Positions 12,699 to 25,390 of a stretch of 64,000 bases of DNA are shown here, one piece after another. Numbering within the stretch: position 1 is the stretch's first letter; the number at the start of each line of letters is the position of its first letter. The notes beneath the pieces were generated by a model. That model searched no databases and had not been told where the DNA came from. It saw nothing but the letters and a program-made list of their open reading frames with translations. Position numbers and translations under genes: made by a program. The stretch comes from Sclerurus mexicanus (Eukaryota > Chordata > Aves > Passeriformes > Furnariidae): assembly GCA_013396755.1 (NCBI GenBank), contig VWZF01004937.1:577571-641570 (forward strand). The letters run 5' to 3'.

Positions 12699-14814
12699 AT
12701 CTGCTGTGGATTCTGATGAAGCAAACTTTATTTCACCACACCAGTCCTCAAACTTCCCATTGGTAAATTACTCAGGTGGATTTCCACCTTAGCTCTGCAC
12801 ATGCGAGCCAAGATCCATTTTACAAGAGCTCCTCCTGGCTCCACCATTAAAAGCTGGCAAACCAGGAATGCAGACCTGAGAGGACAAATTCCAGGGTGGA
12901 AGCAGGTTAGGTTTGTCCTCGATGTGCTGTGGAGGGGCTGGTTAGACGAGTTAAACTCCAGTTTGCAGCCTTCGTGTGCTGGAAGCTGCTGTGTGGTTGC
13001 CCCTGTCCTGCTCTGTCACGCTGCTGCACATCAATTCCCTCTGCTCCTCCGGGGTGTGGCTCCACTGGTGTTTGCATGCTCTAATTTGTGATGCTGCTCA
13101 GTTCAACAGCGCAGAATTTGCCAGGCCAAGCTTTGTCTTGGTGAGAGGGTGAGGTGCCTATTAAGGTTGGGAGGTTTTTCCTCCTTCGCACGTGGTCTCC
13201 TGTAATCCCACAAGCCAGGGCGTGAGGCGGCTCTGCACGGCAGCGCTGCCTGGGAGATCATGGGCTGGTTGTGTGGAAGAATGCTGGGAATGACACCTGG
13301 AGATGTTTCTGTCTTGGGTTTTTTTCTCCCTGATGAAGAGGCTTTCTTGACGCAGATGAGTTTTGCAGGGAGTCTTGTCCCAAACTGTGCTGGACCTGCT
13401 GTTCCCCTGTGCTCTGGTTGCTCCTTTCAGGGCTCTTACACCAGGGCTGGGCAGATCATTCCCACCACACTGCACATTCCCTCTTGTGGTGTCCCTCTGG
13501 GGGAAATTCTGCCAACCTTAAAGAAACCATCCATGTGGTTCTGAGCATCCATCCCTGTGTTTAACGCTTCAGAAACGGGGCTCGTTGTCTTTCACGGGTG
13601 GTCACTGCAGTGTGCAGAAAGGAGACATGGATCTCCCAGCTCTTTCCAGGGAAGCGATCCCAGCCTGTTCTGCTGGAGAGGCAGCAGGCAGGTGGAGAGG
13701 TACAGAGAGGCCCTGGGAGCCAATGACACCCTGCGTCTTCCTCATGGTCAAGCCAAGAAGGCTTGTGAATGGACATTGGAAGTGTATCCTCCCCCTTCCC
13801 CACTCATTGCGGGCCAAACCCCCTCAAACATGTCCTGCTCTGATGAGTGGCTGAGCCTGGAGCCTGTGCCAGCCAGGAGAGGCTGCATTATGTGGCTGTG
13901 CAGGAGAATACTGAAGAGAAGGTTCAGCATTCCAGGGCTGCACTTGTGAGAGCCCAGCTGAACAGACTGGCCGGTCTCTCCTGCTGCTGAGAGAGCAAAT
14001 CCCTGAGCAGAAATGTCCCTGAGCATTGCCAAAATGGCCCATGGATCCCCAGCAGAGAGCCGGGTGTCTCAGCCTGAGCATTGATGTGGAATCAGAGGTG
14101 AAGGGCTGCCAGGGGACAGCAGCAAACCTGTCCAGGGCATGTTAAACACCCCCTCTCGACGCAGCCAGACCCTCTGAGCACGTTGTGTCCATCTGGCAGG
14201 TAATTAGCTGGAATTCCAGTTGAAGAATCAGTGAAGGGATCCCTCTTCCCACATCTCCTTGTAAAGTGACTACTCTAATTTTTGTGACATCCAGCTGGAG
14301 GGTCTCTGTGTCTGTCATTACAGACCATTAAACTCCTTCAGATCCATCTATATATTTTAAGTAGTTTCTGACCCTTGGGTGAGACAGTGGCTGAGGGGGA
14401 TCTTTTTTTTTTTTTTAGGGACATTTTCTTGGATTGAATGAGTCAAAAAGTTCTTGGCTAAGGAGGGTGTGTGTTCACAGGCTCCCAGCCCAGCAGGCCG
14501 GGCATGGACAAAATCTGCCTTCCACGGCAGTGTTGTATTTCCCAGACTGATAACATGTTGGATTGTCCCTGATTTTACCAGCAAATGGGGCAGTTTTTTC
14601 TCCAGCAAGAATTCCTCAGGTTTCTAAATGGCACTGGTAGGCATGAGTTGTCCTGGAAGAGGCAGGAAGGAGCTGAAATGCTGCAGGGAACAGAATGAGC
14701 TGCTCCAAAAAGCTGCAAGGAAAATGTTTCTTAAGGAGCAAAAAAAGCCTCCCAGATTCAGGAGAGGATGGTGATAGCAGTGAAGGGACCCCAAAGGGGA
14801 ATTGGTTCAGCTTG
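12699..14814. other. non-coding stretch, nothing recognised
   Basis: Unique-looking sequence with a poly-T run at about 14403-14416. Long overlapping open frames around 13560-14080 occur on both strands at once and match no protein family. Confidence 0.45.
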
Positions 14815-15010
14815 AATAAAATGTTTGACTCAGTATATAATGCTTCCTTTCATTAAAGTGCCTGCAATATTTTCTTGTTAATTGAAATTAATCTATTAAT
14901 TTCAGTTTGAAAATGTGTAAGCACTTTCAGGCTGATGACTTTTATTTTTGCAGCTGAAATGACAAATCCAACATAAATTTGCACTGTTTTTATTGACCCA
15001 AATATGCCTG
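14815..15010. promoter_or_regulatory. AT-rich block, candidate conserved non-coding element
   Basis: Low-repeat AT-rich text dense in homeodomain-type cores (GTTAATTG, AAATTAAT, TATTAATTT) and TTTATTTTT-type words, with no microsatellite character. This is how developmental enhancers or conserved elements in vertebrates often look. Conservation itself cannot be seen from one sequence. Confidence 0.25.
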
Positions 15011-15944
15011 TTTTCTTTGGGCCGGGATAAAAGTTTCAGCTGAGAAACTCTGCCTGCTTCCAATCTGGACAACACCTTCTGCCTAAGGATGCTTCCATTC
15101 ATAAATAAAGAGACAAATAAGGGGAATCAAAGCCTAGGGTGTGAGTAGGTGCACTGTGAGGGCGAGGAAAAAAGAAACTGGGCAGTTCAGCTTTGCTAAA
15201 AGCCCCTTGCTGAGCGCAGGGGTGTTCTCAGGGGGAGCATCAGTGGTGCAGAACAAAGGGTGCTGTCGCTGTGTGAGGTGTTGTGGTGGCCTCTGTGATG
15301 GTCCCACATCTCTGGAGTGGCTGCAGCAGTGTGACCTTCTGTGACTTACCTGAGCTGGAGACTTGCATGAATAATACAGCATAGCAATGTGTGGGGCAGC
15401 ATTGCTGCCGTTGCCATCTCCAAGCCACCCCTCCCAGGCCATCTTCATCCTTCACCTTCTAACCAGTGGTGGGAATGATGTCCCAGTTGCCCAATTAACC
15501 AGCCTTCAACCCCCCCCCACCAAAGTTTTCAGCCTCTTTTGTGCTGAAATATAGGGTCCTTTTTGCCTGTGTATAACCAGGGATGAAAAGGTGACATTTT
15601 CTTTAGTTGTTGTCAATAGCAACAATATTTTCTTCTTGCAAGAGGACAATAGGAAAAGTTTACACCACTAATTGTCAGAGGAAGCAATTTTCTAAAAGGG
15701 GGTCTGGGCTCAGCTGTTTAAATGTTTACTCACTGGTGCTTGATCAAAAGCTAATTAGAGAAATATGATTTTATGTAGTTTCTGAATCTGTGAAATCTGG
15801 TGTCACTCAAGGATTGAGCTTGTAATTATACACCATGTGTAAGTCCTATTGACAGTCCTCACTGATGTCCAAGGAAACAGCTGGAGTGAGTGTAAACATG
15901 GGACTCCCTGGAAAGAATAACTCACTGGGGGCCCGTGGAGTTTT

Positions 15945-16072
15945 CCTCTAATATATATTAAAAATTTATATAACGAGTATAGTGTATTAGTAATAATATT
16001 TGGAAGTTGCTATATAAATAAGTCTACAAATATATACTGCCTATAATAATATATATTAATTTGATTTCATAA
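15945..16072. repeat. very AT-rich low-complexity stretch
   Basis: Repeated but irregular ATATAT and TTATATAA words (ATATATATTA at 15951 and AATATATATTAAT near 16050). It contains no coding or splice signal. Confidence 0.6.
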
Positions 16073-19000
16073 AGGAAACTAACAAGCTGAAACTTGCATT
16101 TCTGCTTCCTGGGCTACTTTCTCTTTGTTAGAAAACCGGAGGCTTGGGGTCTCCTCTGAGAAAGGCAGAACATTTCTTTGGAAGGCGTTCAGAACTCCAG
16201 TTGAGAGAGCTAAATAAAAGTCGGGTTATCAGAAGCATGTGCTGTGCCAAGGAGCATTTAATAAGGTAGAGACCTTTCTGGAAGCTGCCCTTGAGAGGTG
16301 TCTGACTGCAAAACCCAGCTCTGGTGCCATCCTGAGTACGTGCAGGGAAGCGCCTCTCCCAAGGACTCCCCCTGGAAACCAGGGGTTTGAGCTTCCCTCC
16401 ACAAAGAAATCGTGTTATAAAGCTTCAGTAATGACTGAATGTGCATTTCTGTTACACTTTCAGACACTTCCTCGTGTTTGGAAAGCTTCCATTAAGCCCC
16501 TAAAGGCACAGAATAAAAAAGAAGGTAAAAGTCAGGGAAAGGGAAGGGCAGAGGAAATAGCACTCTGTAGGAAATCAAAATGCACCAACCTTCTACAAAT
16601 TCAGAGGAGACGAACTGTTTGCCAGCGCCTACCTGCTTTGGGAGAGTGATGGTATAATCACCAACCCCATTTTGAAATACACTCCTAAATAAAAAAGCAT
16701 TTTGTGCAGTTGCAGTAATTACTGGTTGCTCTCTTGCAATAGCCTGCAGAAAACTAACTCGTGTTTGACAGCAAACATGAATATGCTTGTAAAAGTGAGG
16801 GGAGTCGTTAGGCTTGTGTGAGCTTGATCACTTCAAAACACACCAAGGAGGGAAGGTGGAAGCGTGTTCTGACTTAGGGGCTCGATTGAAGTCAAGGGGG
16901 GCATGTCAGGATTAAATCTTGGGGAGAGAGGGAAGGCCCAGCTCATCTTCAGCCTCTCCAGCCACGGCACTGGCCACACCTGAGGCCCCAAACTGCACAA
17001 ATAATGGATGTTTCAAAGACAAGGGCAATTGTCACACCAGTATTTATGTGGTTCTTTGGAAAACTGGACCTTGCTGTAGAAGATGCTGATACGAGATTGT
17101 TGTCCGTACCTCTGTCTAATTTTTGCCTGTGACCTGCATGAGGGCAACTTTCGTCACATCCATGGAGTTCCTGTAGGAGGAAATGTCATTTAGTCAGAGG
17201 GTAAAAGGGGGAAGATGGTGACAAATTGTGCAAATGTCAAGAAAGCAAACCAAAAGCTGAGTGAGTTTCCTTCTTGCTTTGCACGTGCTCACTCTGTTCC
17301 ATGCCGTGAATTTGCAGGAACATTCATTGGAAAGGTCACAGGGAAATGTGGCAAAGCTGGCGTGGGGAGTGAATTTCACAACTGTGTGTGTGTTGCTGCA
17401 GCTGATTCTCTTCTACACATCTGATCAGGGACAGAGGGATCACCCGAAGTCTCTACTTGGGCAACTTGAATACTTTAGATTAGGTGTGTGTGTCGGGAAG
17501 TTACAAATAGCAAGCATCAATTTACAAGTTCTTCTGAACTGTGGAAAAGTGCCTGAAACGAACCGTGGGGGGAAAGCCCTGCTGATTTGCTGGGTCTGTT
17601 GATCCAAGTGTAAGATAACATGCCGACTTGTTGAAGTCTGCTAGGAATTAGAATTCATGCTATAGAAATTACACATCTGATCTCTACCCGTTTTTCCTTT
17701 GCATCATGGAGTGCAAAGTGCAGGATTCTTACGGCTCGAATCTCCAAAATTTCCTAATTACTGGTAAATTTTAAACCTTCTCTTTGCAAGCAAGAGCGTT
17801 TCACTCCAATGCAGGAGGAGCAAGTTTTGCTCCTGCTTACAGAGAGTTTATCAGGAAGAGTTGGATCTCCCCGCATGGATAGAGGAGGGTGGCAGGAGTG
17901 GTAAATGGACACTCTTGTCCATAGCGGGGCTCAACAAAAGCCATTTGGAGCTGTCTCCACTGTGTTCATGCTCTCTAATGTTATTTCTAGCTGCCTCCTG
18001 CCCTGGGTAGGATGGCTTAGTCCCTGGCATTACCTCAGTCATGAACTTGACAATTTCCTGATAGATTGTTTATCAAAGAAAATATTATGTCAATAATGTC
18101 TAAGAGCTGTAGCAATCCTGCTCCCAGCCCAGAGATGTAAATACTGTGTTATCTCATGGCACAGCCTTAAATGACGCCACACATCTTGAAATAACATGTC
18201 CAAATGTGTCAGAGGAAGAGATTGTTAAAGCATTTGCCTTACATTACCTGCCTGCTAGCAAATGGGTGGTGAGACCTGGAGTTTAATTTTTTCTTTTCTT
18301 TTTTTTTTTTGATGTCTGTTAGGCAGATCATGCAACTATCTAAACACAGTTCTGGAAAACCTGTTTGCTGGCTTACTCACAGCCCCAAATGGCTTTGAGT
18401 TGCAATAGTGTGGTGCCTAACCCTTCGGGGGAAAAGAAAAACAGAGCAAACCCAACCCAGTGCACCTTCTAGAACAACATCTTCCGAATTTGTGAAGATT
18501 GGAGGGGAGGAGGGAAGGGAAAAATGGCCTGTGTGTGAAACCACGAATTATATTATGTCTGCCAAACCCCTTTGAGAATTGGACCAACTGTCGGTTCAAA
18601 TGATTTGTGCTTATCCAAACTTTACTCATCAAAGGTTTTTATGAGTTCACTTTGGCAATGGCTGTGTTTTTCCATGTGGTGAAATCATACACCTGGAAAA
18701 CATGCAGCCAAAATGGTGTGGAGCCTGAATAACTCTCCTTGTTCTCCAAGTGCTCTTGAGTTTTAAGCATCATGGTAGTTAAAGTGTTTGTGGTCCTATA
18801 AAATTTGTACAACTTTACTGTAAGCCTGACTCTTGCATAACCCCTTTGGCCAGATGATTGGCAGCTTGGTTGTGATCTTGTAACACAAAAAGGAACAAAT
18901 ATTGGGCTTAATGTTCTGCTGTACACAGAGAAGAAAGCTGCAAATCTTTACCTTTGTACAAGCTGTGTATGGTGGCATGGAAAACATCCTGCAGAGTGGC

Positions 19001-22000
19001 AGCCTATGAATAACGCTGTTTTCTGGTTTGCTTCACGAACAGTGTGCAGAGCCCTATCCAGAACGAGCCAGTTGTGGGGTGGACAACAGCAATCGAGACA
19101 ACCGTGCTTCACGGAACTGATGGGGAGAGAGGCTGATGGAAGGCGGTGCAGGAAACTCAAGAGAACAGGGTATGTCAACAGCAGTACTCGATGCTGACCT
19201 TGAAGTTACCTTAACCGGTCTGTCTGTGTTGTTTCTCGCAGCCTGCAGCAAAGCCAGTTATATTGCCCTCCTAATTTGCAAGTTGGGCCCTCCTAGGACT
19301 TGTCTGGAGGCCAGCTTGCCTTTCCCGTGGGCAGGAGGGAGCAGCAGGGCTGGGGAGGAGTGGCGAGAAGTGGGAGCGGTGGGATTGTTGTGGGTCGGCG
19401 CCTGTGCTGCTCCAGCCGGGGTTCAGGAGAGCACGGGGTCGGAGGGCTGACACTAGAGGGAAGATCTCTGAGCTGCAACTGAGCAAAGGTCCCAGCATGG
19501 TGGTGGGACCTTTACCAAAGCCGCTGGTAATTTGTGGCTTTGGCAACCTCAGGGTTAATCCCACAGGCATTCTGGGTGCTGTGGGGAGGGTCTTGGAGCA
19601 TCTGCAGATGTGCAGCATTTTCTATTTAACTGAAGAGCCTCCTTCCCCTGCAGTGTGTTGTTTTATTTTCCAACTGCAATTAGGCTGGAGTTGTCTAGGA
19701 AAAAGGGCGCAGCATAAGTCTCAAAATGGCATCATGAAAGGAAAGGTGCATAAAAGTAGTGCAATTGTAAAGAATTTAGGCTAAGCTGAGCATCAGTTTC
19801 TCGCCTGCAATGCCCAGTCACTTTTCTTTCTGTTTACACAACAAAATAGCCTGGAGAGAGTTAATGTGTTTAGAAAACAGCACTTGCGTGTGTTTCTAAT
19901 GGGAGAGGAAACTCAACAAATTGATGTGACTCAACAAACTGAGTACACAGAGCAGATCCCAGCTCCGATTAGGCCCTGTGCAGACACTTCTGACCTGCAG
20001 GGAAAGGAGGAGGACACGGAGCTTTGTGTGTTGGGAGCGGATCCATCCCCGGGATGGAGCCATCCTGCACGGCAGAGCCTCCTCCTCAGCATCCCTCCAG
20101 GTCCCTTCCACTGGGACCTCGTGAATGGCAGGGACTGAAGGCAATGTGGGCAGCACAGAATGGAACTGCAAAGAGTGAGAAGGGCTTATTGTGAAAGCCA
20201 CGTGTGATGCTGCATTGAATGCCTGAGCTGTTGGCTCTCCTGGACCCGGGCACAGGTCTGTGTGCTGCTCTTGCTGCTGTCATATAAAGGTCTTTGTTCT
20301 TGCCCTCGTGTAACGAGACCCCACCTAATCTCTACACAGCCCTGTGTGTATGTGACACGTATATCTAATTTAGTTGTTAAATATTGTTCCCAAACTCACA
20401 CGTACACCAAAAGAGCTGTATATTGTCAAACTGGTTTGAAATCTATAAAGAAGCGGTGCTTGGGAAGGGCTGAAAGCTGCAGAATTAAAGAGCATTCCTT
20501 TTAATTTAGTGGCCTGGTAATATGCTACTGAGTAGGAGGAGAAAAGGATGAGTCTGGTGGCTGCATTGGGTCTGTGTTTCCTCTGTTGACACGGGGTGGG
20601 TGGAGCAGGATGGTAATGGTGTCCCCAGCCCTGGGAAGAAGACTCTTGGGGTTTAACCCTGGGACAGAGTCGTGGGATTCACCACCCAGGCTGTTTGCCT
20701 CCCTTTCAAATAAATGTTAGTGCTTCTTCCCCTTGAGTTTTATTCCCATAGGCCCGAGGAAACCTCTTCTTGGAGGGTCTCAGCGGTGTGAGGTGTGGGA
20801 CCCCTCCTGTGTGAGGGTCTGGGATCCCAGGGGTGATCCAGGGAGAGGGTAGGAACAGCTGTGAGTTACTGAGGACTCTCAGCAAGGCCAAAACACTCGT
20901 GTTATCAGGAAGCTGAGCGATGCTCATCAATATCCGTGTTGGACTGGTGATTTTTCATTCTTTTTATTTCTTTTTCTTGGTGTCCCCTATTGTTTAAGGG
21001 TTGTGATCTGCAAAACGAAACAAGAAAAAACAACAACCAAAAAGCAAACCCAAAGGCCCAGCCCTGAGGAGCCTGCAAACAAAGCTAAAAGTTAACACAT
21101 GAGCTGCTCTGAGTGAGCAGGGAAGGGGAAGATGTTTCTCATTTTGTGATGAGTTGCTAACTGGGAGTCTCTTTGCCATCTGCTTGTGGGAAAGCCCTGG
21201 GAGGAGGCTTTGACGTCCAGCCCATGGAGTCCCCTCTGCTCCCCTCCAAGCCGTTCCTCAGCATGGAAAGCTGATCCTGCTGTGAAAGCACCACATGTGG
21301 AAATCGGCCACGCTCCCAGGGGAATTCTGAGGCAAAATGCCTCCTGTCCCTCTGTGCACGGTGGGGACAGCCAGTGCTTCCCTCCCACAGCAGGGTTTGC
21401 GGGGACAGCACTCGTTATTACAATTTCCTTGGTGATTGGGATGCTGGAGCGGTGGGAGAACGTGAGCAAATCTCGGGTGATGGCTGTGGAGAGCTCTCCC
21501 CCAGCCAGCAGAGGTTTTTCTGCATTCTCTGGGGATGTTCAGTTTTACAGACTCAGCAGCTGTGTGGTTGTGACCACCCCGAGCCTGGTTTATCTTCTGG
21601 CTGCAGTTGCGCCCTGTTCCTCTCCTCCACATCTCCTCTCTGCCCAGCCAATTCCCCACAGAGGTTTTCCCAGAGGCTGCAGAAAAGTTACTCTGCAGCT
21701 TCAGTTCTCAGGTGCCCATTACAGATATGTTAAACACATAAATTAAAAACATCCTGCCTGCTCCTGTCCTCCCCCACGTTGTCTGGAGCAGCCATCACAT
21801 GACCTTCTGCTTGGTGGGGCTGATGATGCAAGGGCAGAGATTGCTCTGCTCGCAGGAATTGCGTGGCAGTTCCAGCCGTGGATGAGAATTCTGTGCCGCT
21901 TGGCGCCAGCTGAGTAATCTCTGTGATAGCCTTAGGAGCAGCTTTGCCGTGAGATCTTGGGAATGATATGTTGTCTCCCTGTGAAAGTGCTGAATTAAAC

Positions 22001-23391
22001 AAGTATTTGCAAATTTTCATGACCGTGAAATTCCATTCCCCGAACAAGGCTGGGGAATTTTCTTCAATCGGTGGAAATGAGATATGTGGAGGAATCCTGT
22101 GGTTAAAGAGTGACTCTGCCCTTTTAAAATGCCCTGCCCTCTGTTGCTCTTGTCTTTGGGAGAGAACATTTTTCTAAAAATTCCAGTATTATGGTTCAAT
22201 GTGTTCTGTATCACTGAGGGGAAAGAATCTTTAAGTATTTTATTCTGAACCCAAGAGTTTTGCTCTGTACCTTTCCAAGGGTGAGCACCTGTCCCATTTT
22301 ATTGAGTGAAGGTTGTAAAGTTTATTAAGCCTGTCTTGGTGTTGAATTTATCACGTTGATATCCTCCAGGTTATCAAATTCTATTTGTGTTAACATATGA
22401 TAATTCCTATGTGTATTGATAGACAATTATGGATGCAACTGCACTGGATCACGTGGTGCTAAAGACATGATTGATCCTTTGTTCCTTGTAAATCTGAGAA
22501 CTGGATCTCCTGCCCTCCCAGGCTGTCTCTGATTTAGAGATGACAAGCTTAAGGGTTCAAAATCTGCTTTGCTCTATCCGTGGTTGTTACAGGGAATGGA
22601 TTCTTCACCCAGTTAGGCAGTGAGGGGAAGAGCCTCCCTCCAACCAGCAGCTCTGCTGGGAAGGTGCAAAGGCTGAGTCCTCCTGTACCCGTGGCTCCTG
22701 TGAGGACAGTGGGCACATTCTTCCATTTAATGTGTATTTAGAGCAGTGCTGCCTTAAGATCAAAGAGTTACCCTGGATTTGTACCAGGGCAGCTAAACAT
22801 GGAATCATACATAATTCCCAAGCACATTTGTCTTGCAGGAACCACACCTGATCTGCCTCCCAGCTCTTATTTACATAAGGCATCCTCGCTGTGTTGGGAA
22901 CATCTGGGGTGGGGTTGTTTGCTGCCAGGGTGGGCAGAGCCTGGATGTCACCTCCTCTGTGACCCCCCTGGCCGCTCACAGACCTTCCTCAGGCAGCAGC
23001 AACACCTCTCTGCTGGGCTTGTGCTTTTCTGTGCTCTTAACACTAACCTGCTTTATCCCAGAACACAAAGGGGTAAAATCCTACGGAAGAAAGACACATC
23101 CTGAGTGTTCCCAGGATGCCCACATCAGGGATGCATGTGTAGTTTCTAGCACAGAGAGGATTAGAATAAAGGCATTCTTAGTAGATACTGTTTTAATCTT
23201 TCAAGCTAAACTTAGATCTCGGACACCTGTCTCTGTGGCAGTCTGTCTCCTGAGCTCGTGAATTCTGTGCACAGCTGTCAGTGCTCTATGTGGGGTTCTC
23301 TCTTTTCAGCTGGCTCTATTCCCAGTTGGCTGAAAAGCAGGAGCTTGTCTTAGAAAGAGAATTTCCACTCCTGCATACTTTGATGGAAACA
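16073..23391. other. long non-coding stretch, only one weak exon candidate
   Basis: About 7.3 kb with no recognisable repeat. The single exon-like interval (16464-16524) is described among the findings. A poly-T run lies at about 18298-18311. The 186-codon frame at 21186-21746 overlaps a 133-codon frame on the other strand and is not credible. Confidence 0.45.
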
Positions 23392-25390
23392 AGAAGATAT
23401 AAAACAAGATTTAATGACCCAGGGTTTTTTTTGGTGTTTTTTTTTTTTTTTGGAACCATTTATTAGCTGTTCTGTACATACTCAGTCTCTGGGGAACTAA
23501 GTTACATATTATGATAAGTATAGAGTGCCTGTTCCCTATGGACTTTGTTTCATGATTTATGTGGATAAAATAAAGCATATAAACCAAATAAATTACCTTG
23601 GATAGCTTACTTTGAAATAGGACTCTGGGAAGTGCCACAAGGTGGCCAGATGAAACGCTGACCTGAATCAGTGGTGCTAAAATGAGTGCAGCATCTCCTG
23701 CCCCTGCTAAGGCCCTTCTTTCTCTGAGATGGAAGGTTACAAAAGGAGGAAAAGGCTTGTTCCTAGGAAAACACCCACCTGTGTCTTCTTTATTCCTTTG
23801 GGACTGATTGGATGGGATGTGTGACAAACTGACTGGCTTCACCGTGAGCTTAATGACAACTGGTGTCTGTAATGTTTTGCAGTGTGGTTGAGAGGAGCTG
23901 GACTTCCATGTGGGTCCCTCCCAGCTCAGGACATTCTGTGATTGTGTGACTGCCACCGTTTTTTGTCTGAGAAATGGCCATCTGAGACTTTGGACCCCAC
24001 CTTGTTCTGCTCACCCTCCTGGGATGGGAATAAAAGCAAAGCTGCCCAAACTGCAGGGCTGCCTGGCAGGATCTGTGGTCTGTGGGGACCTTGCTCTGCT
24101 CTAACCTGAGTCTCCTCAGCCTGCCAGGCTGGGTCACTGCTCAGCTTGAGGCAAACCTCCCATTCAGCCTTCCCAAAAGCAGTAGTCATTGGGTGCTCGT
24201 GCTCAGAGGGAAATCCTGGGCCCAGACTGTCTGCAAAGAGTTCCAGAGCCTGGTGCTACATGAGGGAATCGTAAAAGGGAGCTCTTGTCCTTTGTGGGCA
24301 GGAACAGGGATGCAATTCCAGGGCAGGGAATGCCCTTTTGCCCAGGCCAGGGGAGAGGAGGGTGCATGTGGAGCTCGGCTTTGCGGAGGTGCAAAAACTG
24401 AGATTTTTGCTGACAAGTCACCCCGTGAGTAGTAACAAGGAGGTGGAAACAGAGCCCAGAAGTTCCAGTGCCACTTTTTGCACAGCTTGTGTCCAGGTGT
24501 GGAGGATGTGACAGAACTGGGAGGGTCAGCAGCTCTAACTGTGCCAGGAGTGGAGATTTCCGTGCCGTGCTGCTGAGAAGAGCTAACTGGTTTTGTGTCT
24601 TGTTTTGGCAAGTTTTCTATGATAACACTGTGGGCAAAATAGCGATACTGGGGAAGCAGAAAGCACAGCCTCCCCTGGGTGAACACGAGCCCCTCTCAGC
24701 ATTTTGTGAGAGATGCTGCTGAAGGCACGAGTTGAATTCCACGGGGGAAGGCGCCTGCCAGGGCCTCGTATCCTCTCTAGAAAAGACAAGCAGCAACTGC
24801 AGGAATTTGGCTGTGTTAGACGATACACCTACACCAGCAGATAATGATTTGATCAATCGGCAAGCTTGTCAGATCGGACCCCAGATAGGGTGGCTGCGTG
24901 CCAGGGGCTGGATCACAGAGACTTTGTTTGATGTTATCACAGCACAATTAGGTTACAAGCATTGCTTCACAGCACAGGCCAAGTACTGGCAACCAGGGGG
25001 TGCATTTACCTGCCCTCAGAGGCCCGGGCACAGCTGGAACCTCTGGTCACGCTTGGCACCTCTGGCCACCCACGGCCAGGGGGGTCTAGAGGGTGTTGGG
25101 AGGGCACCCCGCAATCCCTGCCCAGGCTTTGGTTCCCCTCAAACTCCTGTCAGACAGCAGATGAGAGAACAAGTAGATTCAGTTTCGGGAGACCTCGGGG
25201 CTTAGTAAAAAAGAAAGCTCAAAGGAATTACTCTGTAGAAGAGTAAAATACCAGGTGTAACATGCAGCTAATTATGCCACTGGTTTACAGGATGGATTTT
25301 AAATGTTTCTTTCTGAAAAGCCTGAAAGGAAAAAAAAATCAAAGGGGAAGGATTGAAAAACAAGTATGAGAAGATATAAAACAAGATTTA
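23392..25390 (-). mobile_element. candidate retro-inserted segment between 22-bp direct repeats
   Basis: Identical 22-bp sequences occupy 23392-23413 and 25369-25390, starting AGAAGATATAAAACAAG. The 1,955 bp between them has, read on the minus strand, an AATAAA signal (complement of 23459-23464), then 7 nt, then A15 (23437-23451), CACC and A8 (23425-23432). Eleven more bases separate the tail from the left repeat. Flanking repeats plus a poly(A) end is the signature of a retroposed RNA. No open frame inside resembles a protein, and a CR1 fragment sits within it in the opposite orientation, so the source RNA is unknown. Confidence 0.4.
23881..23948 (+). mobile_element. CR1 LINE 3' end fragment
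   Basis: GAGAGGAGCTGGACTTCCATG, then GGGTCCCTCCCAGCTCAGGAC, then two degraded octamers, ATTCTGTG and ATTGTGTG, at 23933-23948. Only the last 70 bp or so remain. It lies inside the segment bounded by the 22-bp direct repeats. Confidence 0.85.

Noticed and set aside
15344..15448. Minus-strand exon ending at a perfect CTCAG/GTAAGT donor
   Set aside because: The frame before the donor has no convincing acceptor and no family resemblance; an isolated good donor is not enough.
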